The position numbers and the translations under genes were made by a program. DNA of 29,293 nucleotides. It comes from CBIFWW01 sp966186435 (GTDB taxonomy: Bacteria; Pseudomonadota; Gammaproteobacteria; Enterobacterales; Enterobacteriaceae). The stretch covers positions 1 to 29,293 of the forward strand of contig CBIFWW010000024.1 of NCBI GenBank assembly GCA_966186435.1. The letters run 5' to 3'. Of the stretch, positions 1 to 7,570 are shown piece after piece. A model generated the notes under the pieces. It saw nothing but the letters and a program-made list of their open reading frames with translations. It was not told the origin of the DNA and did no database searches. Numbering within the stretch: the stretch's first letter is position 1; each line of letters begins with the position of its first letter.

Positions 1-58
1 CCCCATTCCCCCCCCAACAGGCTAAAGTAACCAGGATATATCAAACAGGAAGAACGTC

Positions 59-859
59 ATGCTCACCATCAACCCACAACTGAACCCCACTGCCATCGCG
101 GCGGCCAACATCCTTGGCCATTGGCTGGCGGCAGATGACTTCACACATCAGACGGTTATCGACACCAGGGATATCATTGTGTTGGCCGGTAATGCGGTGA
201 TCCCAGCCATTGATGCTGCCTGCCAACTGGCGGCGGAAAATAACATCCCATTAGTCATCACCGGTGGGATCGGGCACTCCACCACCTTTCTCTACAGCGC
301 CATTGCCAGCCATCCGCGCTATAACAACATCCCGACAACCGGCAGGCCCGAGGCCGATATCTTGGCGGATATTGCCCACCAGTTCTGGAAGGTGCCTGCG
401 AAGAAGATTTACCGTGAAACGCACTCGACTAACTGTGGTGAAAACGCCACCATGACCCGCAATTTGTTGGCGCAGTTAGGATTGTCGCCGCGCCGGGTAA
501 TCCTGGTGCAAGACCCCACCATGCAACGCCGAAGCGCCGCTACCTTTGCCCGGGCCTGGCGTGGAGAGGAAGATCAGCCGGAGTGGTGCAGCTTCCCCGG
601 CATAATCCCGGTATTGGCGGCCACAAAACAAGGGGCGAGGTTTAGTGGCGATAATAATGGCATGTGGCCCGTGGACCGCTATTTATCGCTGATTATGGGA
701 GAGATCCCAAGGATTAGGGATGATGCTAATGGCTACGGCCCACAGGGCCGTGATTTTATTGAGCATGTAGATATGCCGGAGTCCGTCGACGCCGCCTGGC
801 GGCAGCTGGCGGATGACCCGCAAGTTAAAGCATTACTGGCCCACCGGGCCTTACCTTAA
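59..859 (+). CDS. ydcF: YdcF, DUF218 family protein
   Basis: The 266-residue product matches E. coli YdcF over its whole length. Shared stretches include LAGNAV near residue 42, SGGIGHSTTFLYSA-like sequence near residues 68-80 (here TGGIGHSTTFLYSA), STNCGENA near residue 123, VQDPTMQRR near 149 and GYGPQGRDFI near 226. YdcF belongs to the DUF218 fold. The E. coli protein has been crystallised and reported to bind S-adenosylmethionine, but no reaction is established. There is no signal peptide, so it is probably cytosolic. The ATG at 59 follows an AGGAAGAAC stretch that serves as a ribosome binding site. In E. coli ydcF borders aldA and gapC; here the gapC neighbour survives only as debris. 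The gene itself looks intact. Confidence 0.93.
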   Translation: MLTINPQLNPTAIAAANILGHWLAADDFTHQTVIDTRDIIVLAGNAVIPAIDAACQLAAENNIPLVITGGIGHSTTFLYSAIASHPRYNNIPTTGRPEADILADIAHQFWKVPAKKIYRETHSTNCGENATMTRNLLAQLGLSPRRVILVQDPTMQRRSAATFARAWRGEEDQPEWCSFPGIIPVLAATKQGARFSGDNNGMWPVDRYLSLIMGEIPRIRDDANGYGPQGRDFIEHVDMPESVDAAWRQLADDPQVKALLAHRALP

Positions 860-890
860 GGTAATAGCAGGGCGGTCAGGGTCTCCATGA

Positions 891-1003
891 GCAGTTAAAA
901 TGTGACCACCAGCTTGCCGGTAAAATCGCGCTAGTTAAACCGGGCCAGGGCCTGGTTTAACCCGGTAAAAGGTGCCAAAACCATTAATACCTATCTTACT
1001 CAT
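891..1003 (-). pseudogene. Composite remnant: gapC start fused to an alcohol dehydrogenase C-terminus
   Basis: Read on the minus strand from the ATG at 1003, the first ten codons give MSKIGINGFG, the hallmark N-terminus of glyceraldehyde-3-phosphate dehydrogenase. After that the frame no longer resembles the enzyme and stops after 22 codons. In the next frame the same stretch reads LNQALARFN, a stop, then RDFTGKLVVTF and a stop, which looks like the C-terminal end of a zinc-type alcohol dehydrogenase or quinone reductase. Both pieces are far too short to be functional. gapC lies next to ydcF in E. coli, itself often a pseudogene there, so the position supports the gapC reading. The dehydrogenase assignment of the second half is less certain. 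Confidence 0.6.
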
Positions 1004-1059
1004 TAGATGGTCCTCATGTTTACTTCGGGTCGTAGACACTAAAACTGACTCAGCGATAA

Positions 1060-1275
1060 TTGAATAGCGTTAATCAATCAAACCACGCGGGTAGGGTAAA
1101 ACGTAAAGGTATAATTCCGGTTGCGGAAAAGCAGGGCTTTTTGCTTATACTCGGTAACCTTTTTGGAACAAATATCCACCTTAAAGATGAATTGGTTCGC
1201 GGCGAGTCGACCCCGGATCAGCGTGCTATCAGGATGGCTGAAATCAGCCATCTGCGACGGGCCTACCTAAAATAA
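1060..1275 (+). pseudogene. frmR: frmR-like (CsoR/RcnR family) remnant upstream of frmA
   Basis: An open frame of 71 codons, opening with TTG and lacking a convincing ribosome binding site, ends 21 bases before frmA. Its last 30 or so residues (HLKDELVRGESTPDQR followed by RMAEISHLRRAYLK) resemble the C-terminal helix of FrmR-type CsoR/RcnR repressors, which end in a similar LVRAYLK. The N-terminal part shows none of the conserved features: the RRIRGQ-type helix, the DNA-contact arginines and the metal or formaldehyde-sensing cysteine are all absent. FrmR is the formaldehyde-responsive repressor normally encoded directly upstream of frmA, so position and tail agree. I infer a gene that lost its sensing and DNA-binding half. 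It could instead be an unrelated small protein. Confidence 0.5.
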
Positions 1276-1296
1276 CTGCCAACAGGAACAAACAAT

Positions 1297-2415
1297 ATGA
1301 AATCACGTGCAGCCGTAGCCTTTGAGCCAGGAAAACCGTTAGAAATCGTCGAAATTGATGTGGCACCGCCGCAAAAAGGCGAAGTCCTGGTGCGTATTAC
1401 TCACACCGGCGTTTGCCACACCGATGCCTACACGCTATCAGGGATTGATCCAGAAGGAGTATTCCCGGCGGTACTGGGCCATGAAGGCGGTGGCATTGTG
1501 GTTGAAGTAGGGGAAGGAGTAACCAGTTTGAAGGCAGGGGACCACGTGATCCCGCTTTACACCGCGGAGTGTGGCGAGTGTAAATTCTGTAAATCTGGCA
1601 AAACTAATCTATGCCAAGCGGTGCGTGCCACCCAGGGTAAGGGCCTGATGCCTGATGGCACCACCCGTTTCTCCTACCAGGGCAAACCAATTTACCATTA
1701 CATGGGCACCAGCACCTTTAGTGAATACACCGTGGTGGCGGAAATCTCGCTGGCGAAAGTGAACCCAACAGCTCCGCTGGATAAAGTGTGCTTGCTGGGC
1801 TGCGGTGTGACCACCGGCATCGGCGCGGTACACAACACCGCCAAAGTGAAGCCCGGTGATACCGTGGCGGTATTCGGCCTGGGTGGTATCGGCCTGGCGG
1901 TGATCCAGGGGGCGGTACAGGCCCAGGCCGGGCGTATTATTGCTGTGGATACCAACCCGGAAAAATATCCCCTGGCGAAAGAGATGGGTGCCACTGATTG
2001 CATCAACCCGAAAGATGTCGATAAGCCTATTCAGGATGTCATCGTTGAGATGACTGATGGCGGCGTTGACTTCAGCTTTGAATGTATCGGTAATGTAGAT
2101 GTGATGCGTTCCGCCCTCGAATGCTGCCATAAGGGCTGGGGCGAAAGCGTGATTATCGGCGTGGCTGGCGCAGGCCAGGAGATCCGCACCCGTCCATTCC
2201 AATTGGTGACCGGCCGCGTATGGCGCGGTTCGGCTTTCGGTGGCGTGAAGGGCCGGACCCAGCTGCCGGGCATGGTAGAAGACGCGATGGCTGGCAAAAT
2301 CCGCCTCGATCCATTTATTACCCATCGCCTGCCATTGGCCAAAATTAATGAAGCCTTTGATTTAATGCATGAAGGGAAATCTATTCGTACTGTGATCCAT
2401 TTCGGCGATAAATAA
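1297..2415 (+). CDS. frmA: S-(hydroxymethyl)glutathione dehydrogenase (class III alcohol dehydrogenase)
   Basis: This 372-residue zinc enzyme oxidises S-hydroxymethylglutathione, the adduct of formaldehyde and glutathione, to S-formylglutathione with NAD; class III enzymes also reduce S-nitrosoglutathione. Catalytic zinc ligands are visible as Cys40 (GVCHTD), His62 (GHEGGG) and Cys169 (LLGCGVTTG). The structural zinc is held by Cys92, Cys95, Cys98 and Cys106. The NAD-binding turn is GLGGIG at 194-199. Length and motifs are typical and the gene looks intact. It starts at an ATG preceded by AACAGGAAC. The usual partner frmB (S-formylglutathione hydrolase) does not follow, and the usual repressor gene frmR upstream appears broken, so expression may no longer be formaldehyde-induced, unless a regulator acts from elsewhere. 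Confidence 0.96.
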   Translation: MKSRAAVAFEPGKPLEIVEIDVAPPQKGEVLVRITHTGVCHTDAYTLSGIDPEGVFPAVLGHEGGGIVVEVGEGVTSLKAGDHVIPLYTAECGECKFCKSGKTNLCQAVRATQGKGLMPDGTTRFSYQGKPIYHYMGTSTFSEYTVVAEISLAKVNPTAPLDKVCLLGCGVTTGIGAVHNTAKVKPGDTVAVFGLGGIGLAVIQGAVQAQAGRIIAVDTNPEKYPLAKEMGATDCINPKDVDKPIQDVIVEMTDGGVDFSFECIGNVDVMRSALECCHKGWGESVIIGVAGAGQEIRTRPFQLVTGRVWRGSAFGGVKGRTQLPGMVEDAMAGKIRLDPFITHRLPLAKINEAFDLMHEGKSIRTVIHFGDK

Positions 2416-2469
2416 TTATCAACCCCCTTTAGTACCCTGTGCCTGCCTAAAGGAAACCAGCAAGGATGT

Positions 2470-2670
2470 ATGCCCAACACCAGGGGCTGCGACGAAATTC
2501 AGGGTTTCTTGTTTGGCAAGCCGATGGATATCAAGGTACTTCAGCGTTGGGGCGGCCGGTACGGTTTTGTGATCGTACCGGCACAATCTTTCTTTTTGAG
2601 TAGCCGCTCGCAATTGATTAATCCTGGCCTCGCAATTAGCGGCAATTTTGCTCACATTGATTTCAAATAA
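2470..2670 (+). pseudogene. C-terminal scrap of an EAL-domain c-di-GMP phosphodiesterase
   Basis: Within this frame the segment GCDEIQGFLFGKPM matches the strongly conserved C-terminal motif of EAL domains (consensus GCDxxQGYLFxxP), which forms part of the c-di-GMP phosphodiesterase fold. Nothing upstream encodes the EAL signature itself or the metal-binding residues, because frmA ends only 55 bases before. The residues after the motif are probably the degraded tail of the same gene. It is a non-functional fragment that marks a rearrangement point. A minus-strand frame through the same bases (2419-2754) is also open but has no motif I recognise. Confidence 0.5.
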
Positions 2671-2896
2671 ACTTGCTATCAACTTCATAGCGATCCTTGG
2701 GTAGCCTGGCATTCCCACTTTTGCTCCGGGGCTGGATAAGTATTTACCCTTCAATAAAAAACATTGTTGATTTTGTTCGTTTTAAACAAGCCGTAAGGAA
2801 TGCGGTCTGCCTTAGAACGTGTCTCATTTATCGCCGTCAGGCACCGGACCCCTTCCAGCAGATTAAAGACTGATTACGTTATGGAAAACCGGCACA
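2671..2896. other. Intergenic stretch before the efflux operon
   Basis: No gene with recognisable motifs is seen here. The stretch is richer in A and T than its flanks, for example around 2745-2785, and must hold the promoter of the efflux operon, but I could not pick out a convincing -35/-10 pair. Together with 2416-2670 it forms a 481-base gap between frmA and the adaptor gene. Confidence 0.4.
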
Positions 2897-4081
2897 ATGT
2901 TAACCAAATTTTTTTCACTCAAGGTGGTTTCACTTGCTACGGCTCTGCTGACTATTTTTGTTATAGCGGTGTTCTTCATCCAGCGCCCTTCAACACCGCA
3001 GTACGTCACGGCAATCGTGCGCCAGGGAGATATTGAACATTCAGTATTGGCTACCGGCCGGATTGACGCCATTGAACGGGTGAGCGTAGGGGCGCAGGTT
3101 TCAGGCCAGGTTAAAGCATTGAAGGTGAGGGCAGGTGAACGCGTTGTTAAGGGCCAGCCGATTGCGGATATTGATGATCTACCGCAACGTAATGAGTTGC
3201 GCCATGCGCAAGCCGCATTCAACGTGATCGTGGCTGAACGACAGGCCCGGCAAGCACTGGTCAATCAAGCAATGCAGCGTTTTCAACGCCAGCGGAAGAT
3301 GTTACGTGAAGATGCAAGCTCCCGTGAAGAGTTTGAAGCCGCAGAAGCCACCCTTGCCACCGCCCAGGCCGAGTTACAGTCACTTAAATCGCGGCTAGCC
3401 CAGGCCGAGATAGAGGTAGAAAAGAAAAAAGTCGATTTGAGTTATACCCGTGTTGTGGCACCGATGGATGGCACGGTTATCGCTGTTGTGACTCATCAAG
3501 GGCAAACCGTTAACTCTAGTCAAAGCACCCCAACTATCATCAAGCTGGCGCGGCTGGATGTCATGTCCATTAACGTGCAGATTTCAGAGGCCGATATCAC
3601 GCGCATTTTCGTTGGGCAAAAAGCGCGTTTTTCGATTTTTTCCGATCCAGATAGGCACTATGAGACCAGGGTGCGCGCTATAGATTTGGCACCTGAGTCA
3701 TTAATCAGAGAGGATTCGCCCGCCAATAGCCTTTCCGCCCCCCTCTCGGGTACAGCAAATGCCTCGGTGTATTACAACGCCATACTAAATGTTCCGAATC
3801 CAGAAAACCGGCTACGCATTGCCATGACTGCACAAGTCAACCTACTGATTGAGGAAGCTAAAGATACCCTAATGGTGCCGATGCAAGCGGTGTATACCGA
3901 TGGTGCCAATCAGCAGCAGGTTCAGGTTTTGGCCCAGGGGGGCAAACTTACGGAGCGTAAGGTTGTCACCGGTATCTCCAACGGCGTGGATATTCAGATC
4001 ATTAGTGGTTTACACCTTGGGGAGGTGGTTGTTTTATTGTCACAGGATGAAGAGGGCGTCAAGGATGAGGTGATGCCATGA
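2897..4081 (+). CDS. MacA-type periplasmic adaptor (HlyD/RND membrane fusion family)
   Basis: The 394-residue protein begins with a short cytosolic stretch and one membrane anchor (residues about 8-28), followed by a periplasmic part. A lipoyl-like barrel half is seen near residues 62-95 (GAQVSGQVKALKVRAGERVVKGQPI). A long, charged, alanine- and glutamine-rich helical hairpin spans about 100-180, and the second lipoyl half is VVAPMDGTVIAV near 190. Beta-barrel and membrane-proximal domains follow. This order is that of MacA, which links the MacB transporter to an outer-membrane channel. The stop codon overlaps the start of the next gene as ATGA, so translation is probably coupled. The start ATG has only a weak ribosome binding site. 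It is a MacA-family protein but not necessarily the orthologue of E. coli macA, so no symbol is given. Confidence 0.88.
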   Translation: MLTKFFSLKVVSLATALLTIFVIAVFFIQRPSTPQYVTAIVRQGDIEHSVLATGRIDAIERVSVGAQVSGQVKALKVRAGERVVKGQPIADIDDLPQRNELRHAQAAFNVIVAERQARQALVNQAMQRFQRQRKMLREDASSREEFEAAEATLATAQAELQSLKSRLAQAEIEVEKKKVDLSYTRVVAPMDGTVIAVVTHQGQTVNSSQSTPTIIKLARLDVMSINVQISEADITRIFVGQKARFSIFSDPDRHYETRVRAIDLAPESLIREDSPANSLSAPLSGTANASVYYNAILNVPNPENRLRIAMTAQVNLLIEEAKDTLMVPMQAVYTDGANQQQVQVLAQGGKLTERKVVTGISNGVDIQIISGLHLGEVVVLLSQDEEGVKDEVMP

Positions 4082-6015
4082 AAGAGATTATCAGGTTGAA
4101 GGGTATCAGCCGCATCTACCGTAATGGGGATAAATCACTGGTTGCGTTAAAAGCGGTTGATCTTTCCATTGCTGCCGGTGAGTGGGTGGCCATCATTGGT
4201 GCTTCTGGCTCGGGGAAATCCACGCTAATGAATATCCTGGGGTGCCTGGACGGGCCAGATGAAGGCGATTATTACATTCAGGGGAAAAACGCCTCCCACC
4301 TGTCACCTGACGAGTTGGCCCAAGTAAGAAGGGAACACATCGGTTTTATCTTTCAGCGTTATCATCTGATGCCCGATCTCAGCGCTTTGGGCAATGTGGA
4401 GATCCCGGCGATTTACGCCAACATTCCCCGTGATCAGCGCCGATTACGTGCCGCCGCTTTATTGGAAAAGTTAGGCTTGGGGGCGCGTAAACACCATTAT
4501 CCCGGTGAACTTTCCGGTGGCCAACAGCAGCGGGTATGCATTGCCCGCGCATTGATCAATGGCGGGGAAATTATTCTGGCCGATGAACCCACCGGGGCGC
4601 TGGATTCCCAGTCCGAACAGGAGGTGTTGGCCATCCTTAAAGAACTCAATCAATATGGGCACACCATCATTATGGTGACCCACGATATGAAGGTCGCGCA
4701 GTTTGCCCAGCGCATACTCGAATTACGCGAGGGTGAAGTTATCTCAGACAGTGGCCCCAGTAAGAATAAAACGCCATCATTTCTCCCACTTAATACTAAT
4801 CCACAAAATCATTGGCAGCGTTTTTTCGATCGCGCTTACGCGGCCTTGCTCATGGCAATCAAAGCAATGAACGCACACCGCCTTCGCACGTCATTAACAA
4901 TGACGGGTATTATTTTTGGTATTACGGCTGTGGTGACCGTGGTCGCCCTCGGCGAAGGGGCAAAAAGACGAACACTCGAGGAAATCAAAGATCTGGGGTC
5001 CAATGTACTCAGTATTTACCCTGGGCGGGGGCACTTCGATACCCGTGCCGATAGCCTGCGTACATTGGTGCTAGCGGATGCAGATGCCCTGGCAAAACAA
5101 AGCTTCATTGATAGCGTTAGCCCGGAAGTCAGCGTTTCAGATACCCTGCGGTATCTTGGCAAATCCGCCCCCGCGACGGTGAATGGGGTGGGACGCGACC
5201 ATTTCCGCGTTACCGGCATAAAAATAATCCAAGGCAGGCCATTTCATCGCGATACCAACGCGTTGCAGGAAGTCATCATCGATGAGAACGCCCGTATAGC
5301 ATTATTTGACCGGGAGAAAACCCCCGCCTTAGGCGCGACGGTTTTTCTTGGTTTGGTCCCCGCACGTGTAGTAGGCGTTGCTAAAAACTCCGCTTTTGAT
5401 GCGCCAAACCGCATCACGGTTTGGATGCCCTACAGCACAGTAATGTACCGCATGGCGGGCAAAACAACCCTGACTAGCATAAGCATCCGCCTGAAAGAAA
5501 ACGTGACTAATCAGGCCGCCGTGAGCGCGATATCCCGTTTGCTAACTCAACGTCATGGCATCCAGGATTTCCAAATTTATAATCATGAACAAGTCAGGCA
5601 ATCCCTCGAACGGACGTCGTTAACCTTCAGCCTGCTGATTTTGATGGTTGCCAGTATCGCTTTAATGATTGGTAGCATTGGCGTGATGAATATCATGCTG
5701 GTATCAGTAGCGGAAAGAACCCATGAAATCGGGGTACGGATGGCAGTGGGCGCCCGCCGCAGCGATATTATGCAGCAATTTATGATTGAGGCCATGCTGG
5801 TATGCCTTGTCGGCGGCATTTTGGGGATCGCGCTTTCATTCGCAGCGGGTGAGTTTTTTACCCTGATGGCAGGTGGAATATTCACGGCGATTTATGGCTG
5901 GCAGGCGGCAATCGTCGCGTTTTTCAGTTCTACGCTTATCGGTTTGATCTTCGGTTATCTCCCTGCGCGCCAAGCGTCAAGGATGGATCCCGTGGTTTCA
6001 CTGGCCAGTGAGTAG
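4078..6015 (+). CDS. MacB-type ABC transporter, fused ATPase and permease
   Basis: This 645-residue protein has the MacB layout. An N-terminal ATPase carries Walker A GASGSGKS at 41-48, signature LSGGQ at 145-149, Walker B IILADE at 165-170 and the switch His202. A first membrane helix lies near 272-295. A long periplasmic domain runs to about 520, and three C-terminal helices carry the FtsX-like signature (GSIGVMNIMLVSVAERTHEIG near 542-562). MacB proteins do not carry substrate through the membrane; they drive the adaptor and outer-membrane channel to expel macrolides, peptides, toxins or siderophores already in the periplasm. The gene overlaps the adaptor gene by four bases and is followed three bases later by the outer-membrane component. 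The substrate cannot be told from sequence. Confidence 0.92.
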   Translation: MKEIIRLKGISRIYRNGDKSLVALKAVDLSIAAGEWVAIIGASGSGKSTLMNILGCLDGPDEGDYYIQGKNASHLSPDELAQVRREHIGFIFQRYHLMPDLSALGNVEIPAIYANIPRDQRRLRAAALLEKLGLGARKHHYPGELSGGQQQRVCIARALINGGEIILADEPTGALDSQSEQEVLAILKELNQYGHTIIMVTHDMKVAQFAQRILELREGEVISDSGPSKNKTPSFLPLNTNPQNHWQRFFDRAYAALLMAIKAMNAHRLRTSLTMTGIIFGITAVVTVVALGEGAKRRTLEEIKDLGSNVLSIYPGRGHFDTRADSLRTLVLADADALAKQSFIDSVSPEVSVSDTLRYLGKSAPATVNGVGRDHFRVTGIKIIQGRPFHRDTNALQEVIIDENARIALFDREKTPALGATVFLGLVPARVVGVAKNSAFDAPNRITVWMPYSTVMYRMAGKTTLTSISIRLKENVTNQAAVSAISRLLTQRHGIQDFQIYNHEQVRQSLERTSLTFSLLILMVASIALMIGSIGVMNIMLVSVAERTHEIGVRMAVGARRSDIMQQFMIEAMLVCLVGGILGIALSFAAGEFFTLMAGGIFTAIYGWQAAIVAFFSSTLIGLIFGYLPARQASRMDPVVSLASE

Positions 6016-6018
6016 CCT

Positions 6019-7389
6019 ATGAAAAAGCACGTTTCGTTGCTGGTTTGTTTCACCGCCGCCCTGATTTCAGGCTGTGCCAACAGACTTAAAAGTGAATACC
6101 GCGCGCCTGAGGTGGATTATCCCACCCACTGGTATCAAGAGGAGGCAGCCCCAGCTTATGAACCCTTTAGCTGGTGCGGGTTTAACGATAGCCAGTTGGA
6201 TAGTTGGTTAGGCCAGGTTTTTACCAACAACAGCAACCTGGAGCTTGCCATATTGCGTGTTTACCGGGCAAGGCTGGAAGCGGATAGGGTGACTATCGCC
6301 AGCACTCCGGGGCTTAAAGGGTCATTGGCAGTGGATGCCAGAAAACCCTTAGACAGTTCTTCGCAGTGGGCCAAAGGTAGCGCTGGTTCACTCACTACCG
6401 GGTATGAACTGGATCTGTGGGGTAAAATTGCCTTTCAGCATGATGGTGCGGCCTGGTCTGTTCGGGCATCGACGGAAGATTTGCATGCCGCACGTTTAGT
6501 TTTACTCGCCGATGCTAGCACTAATTACTGGCAGATAGCCTTAGTCAATCAACAGATAACGGTGCAACAGCACAGTATTGCCTACGCTCAAGAGACGCTG
6601 CGCCAGGGTAATAGCCGCTACCGTGCGGGCAGCGTTTCATCCCTGGATGTTGCCGATGCTAAACAAAGCCTACTGGCCCAGGAAGCCAGATTGCTGTCAC
6701 TGCAACGGGACCGTTTGCTGCTATTGAATCAGCAAGCGGTGTTACTGGGTACCGCACCGGGCAACCCGGTGGTGGAACCCTTAACGCTGCCCACAGGGGC
6801 ATTACCTGTGGTCAATGGGCATATACCGGCCAGCGTGTTGAGAAATCGGCCGGATATCCGGGCCAAAGAAGCACGGGTACATGAAGCCCTAAGTACCCTG
6901 GATATCAAGCGTGTGCACTATTACCCCGAATTTTCGTTAACCGGCGCGCTGGGTACCAGCAGCCGCTCACTGCTGTCATTTATCCAAAATCCCGTAGGTA
7001 CCCTGGGTGCCAGCCTGACACTGCCATTTTTGGAGTGGCAGCAAAGGGGTAACGAAATAAAAATTGCCCGCAATGACTATGAACAGCGTCTATTGGCGTT
7101 TAAGCAGTCGCTCTATCAAGCCATGAGCGATATTGAAGATGCTCTCTCTCTACGTGACCAACTGTTGGCACAAGAAGGAAAACTGGTGGAGAGCTATGAA
7201 TTAGCGCTGCAATCAGAACGAATTAATGAGGTGCGTTACCGTGAGGGGGCAGTGCGGATATCATTTTGGCTTGAAGCTCAGGAGAAGCGACGCCAGGCCG
7301 CCTTAGTATTAAATGATAATCGCTATAATCAATTGAAAAATCTGGCGCGTATTTATCTGGAGTTTGGTGGCTCCGCGCATTTTCCTTAA
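6019..7389 (+). CDS. Outer-membrane efflux lipoprotein, NodT/OprM type
   Basis: The 456-residue product has a lipoprotein signal (MKKHVSLLVCFTAALISGC) with the acylated cysteine at 19 and no aspartate at +2, which favours outer-membrane sorting. The rest is typical of TolC-superfamily factors of the NodT branch. Motifs include PVVNGHIPASVLRNRPDIRAKEA-like sequence around 263-285, the repeated helical segments with SSLDVADAKQSLL near 208-220, and the matching second repeat with RISFWLEAQEKRR near 414. It should trimerise into the exit duct of the pump encoded by the two preceding genes. The three genes form one operon with an ATGA overlap and a three-base gap. Having a dedicated duct means the pump need not depend on TolC. 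Confidence 0.9.
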   Translation: MKKHVSLLVCFTAALISGCANRLKSEYRAPEVDYPTHWYQEEAAPAYEPFSWCGFNDSQLDSWLGQVFTNNSNLELAILRVYRARLEADRVTIASTPGLKGSLAVDARKPLDSSSQWAKGSAGSLTTGYELDLWGKIAFQHDGAAWSVRASTEDLHAARLVLLADASTNYWQIALVNQQITVQQHSIAYAQETLRQGNSRYRAGSVSSLDVADAKQSLLAQEARLLSLQRDRLLLLNQQAVLLGTAPGNPVVEPLTLPTGALPVVNGHIPASVLRNRPDIRAKEARVHEALSTLDIKRVHYYPEFSLTGALGTSSRSLLSFIQNPVGTLGASLTLPFLEWQQRGNEIKIARNDYEQRLLAFKQSLYQAMSDIEDALSLRDQLLAQEGKLVESYELALQSERINEVRYREGAVRISFWLEAQEKRRQAALVLNDNRYNQLKNLARIYLEFGGSAHFP

Positions 7390-7560
7390 GGGCTACAGCA
7401 AGCTCCGGCATCTGTCCGGGGCTGGTTTGCACATACAGAGCGGGGTAATCGGTGTAGCCTGTTTCTCCTTTGGCATAACCACCCTCTGGAAAGAGACCGA
7501 AGTGGCTTCGTTAAAATCAGCCCGGTGAAAGGCAAGGAACAATAAGTGTGTTTAAATGCC
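7390..7560 (-). pseudogene. Possible decayed minus-strand coding stretch
   Basis: Two adjacent minus-strand frames look protein-like: one gives AFHRADFNEATSVSF and, shifted by one base, the next continues GGYAKGETGYTDYPALYVQ and then TSPGQMPELAVAL. Joined across a frameshift they read like the end of a soluble protein, running up to the stop of the efflux lipoprotein gene. I do not recognise the family. No start or ribosome binding site is evident. It may be a remnant cut by the arrival of the efflux operon, or chance. Confidence 0.25.
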
Positions 7561-7570
7561 CCGCAGGGCA

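Noticed and set aside
1609..2325. Long minus-strand open frame (238 codons) opposite frmA
   Set aside because: frmA on the plus strand has all zinc ligands and full family length; the minus frame has no recognisable motif and follows from the codon bias of frmA.
2419..2754. Minus-strand frame of 111 codons (MKGKYLSSPGAKVGMPGYPR...) as a real gene after frmA
   Set aside because: It starts only with TTG, has no recognisable motif and competes with the EAL motif on the plus strand; kept in mind as an alternative but not called.
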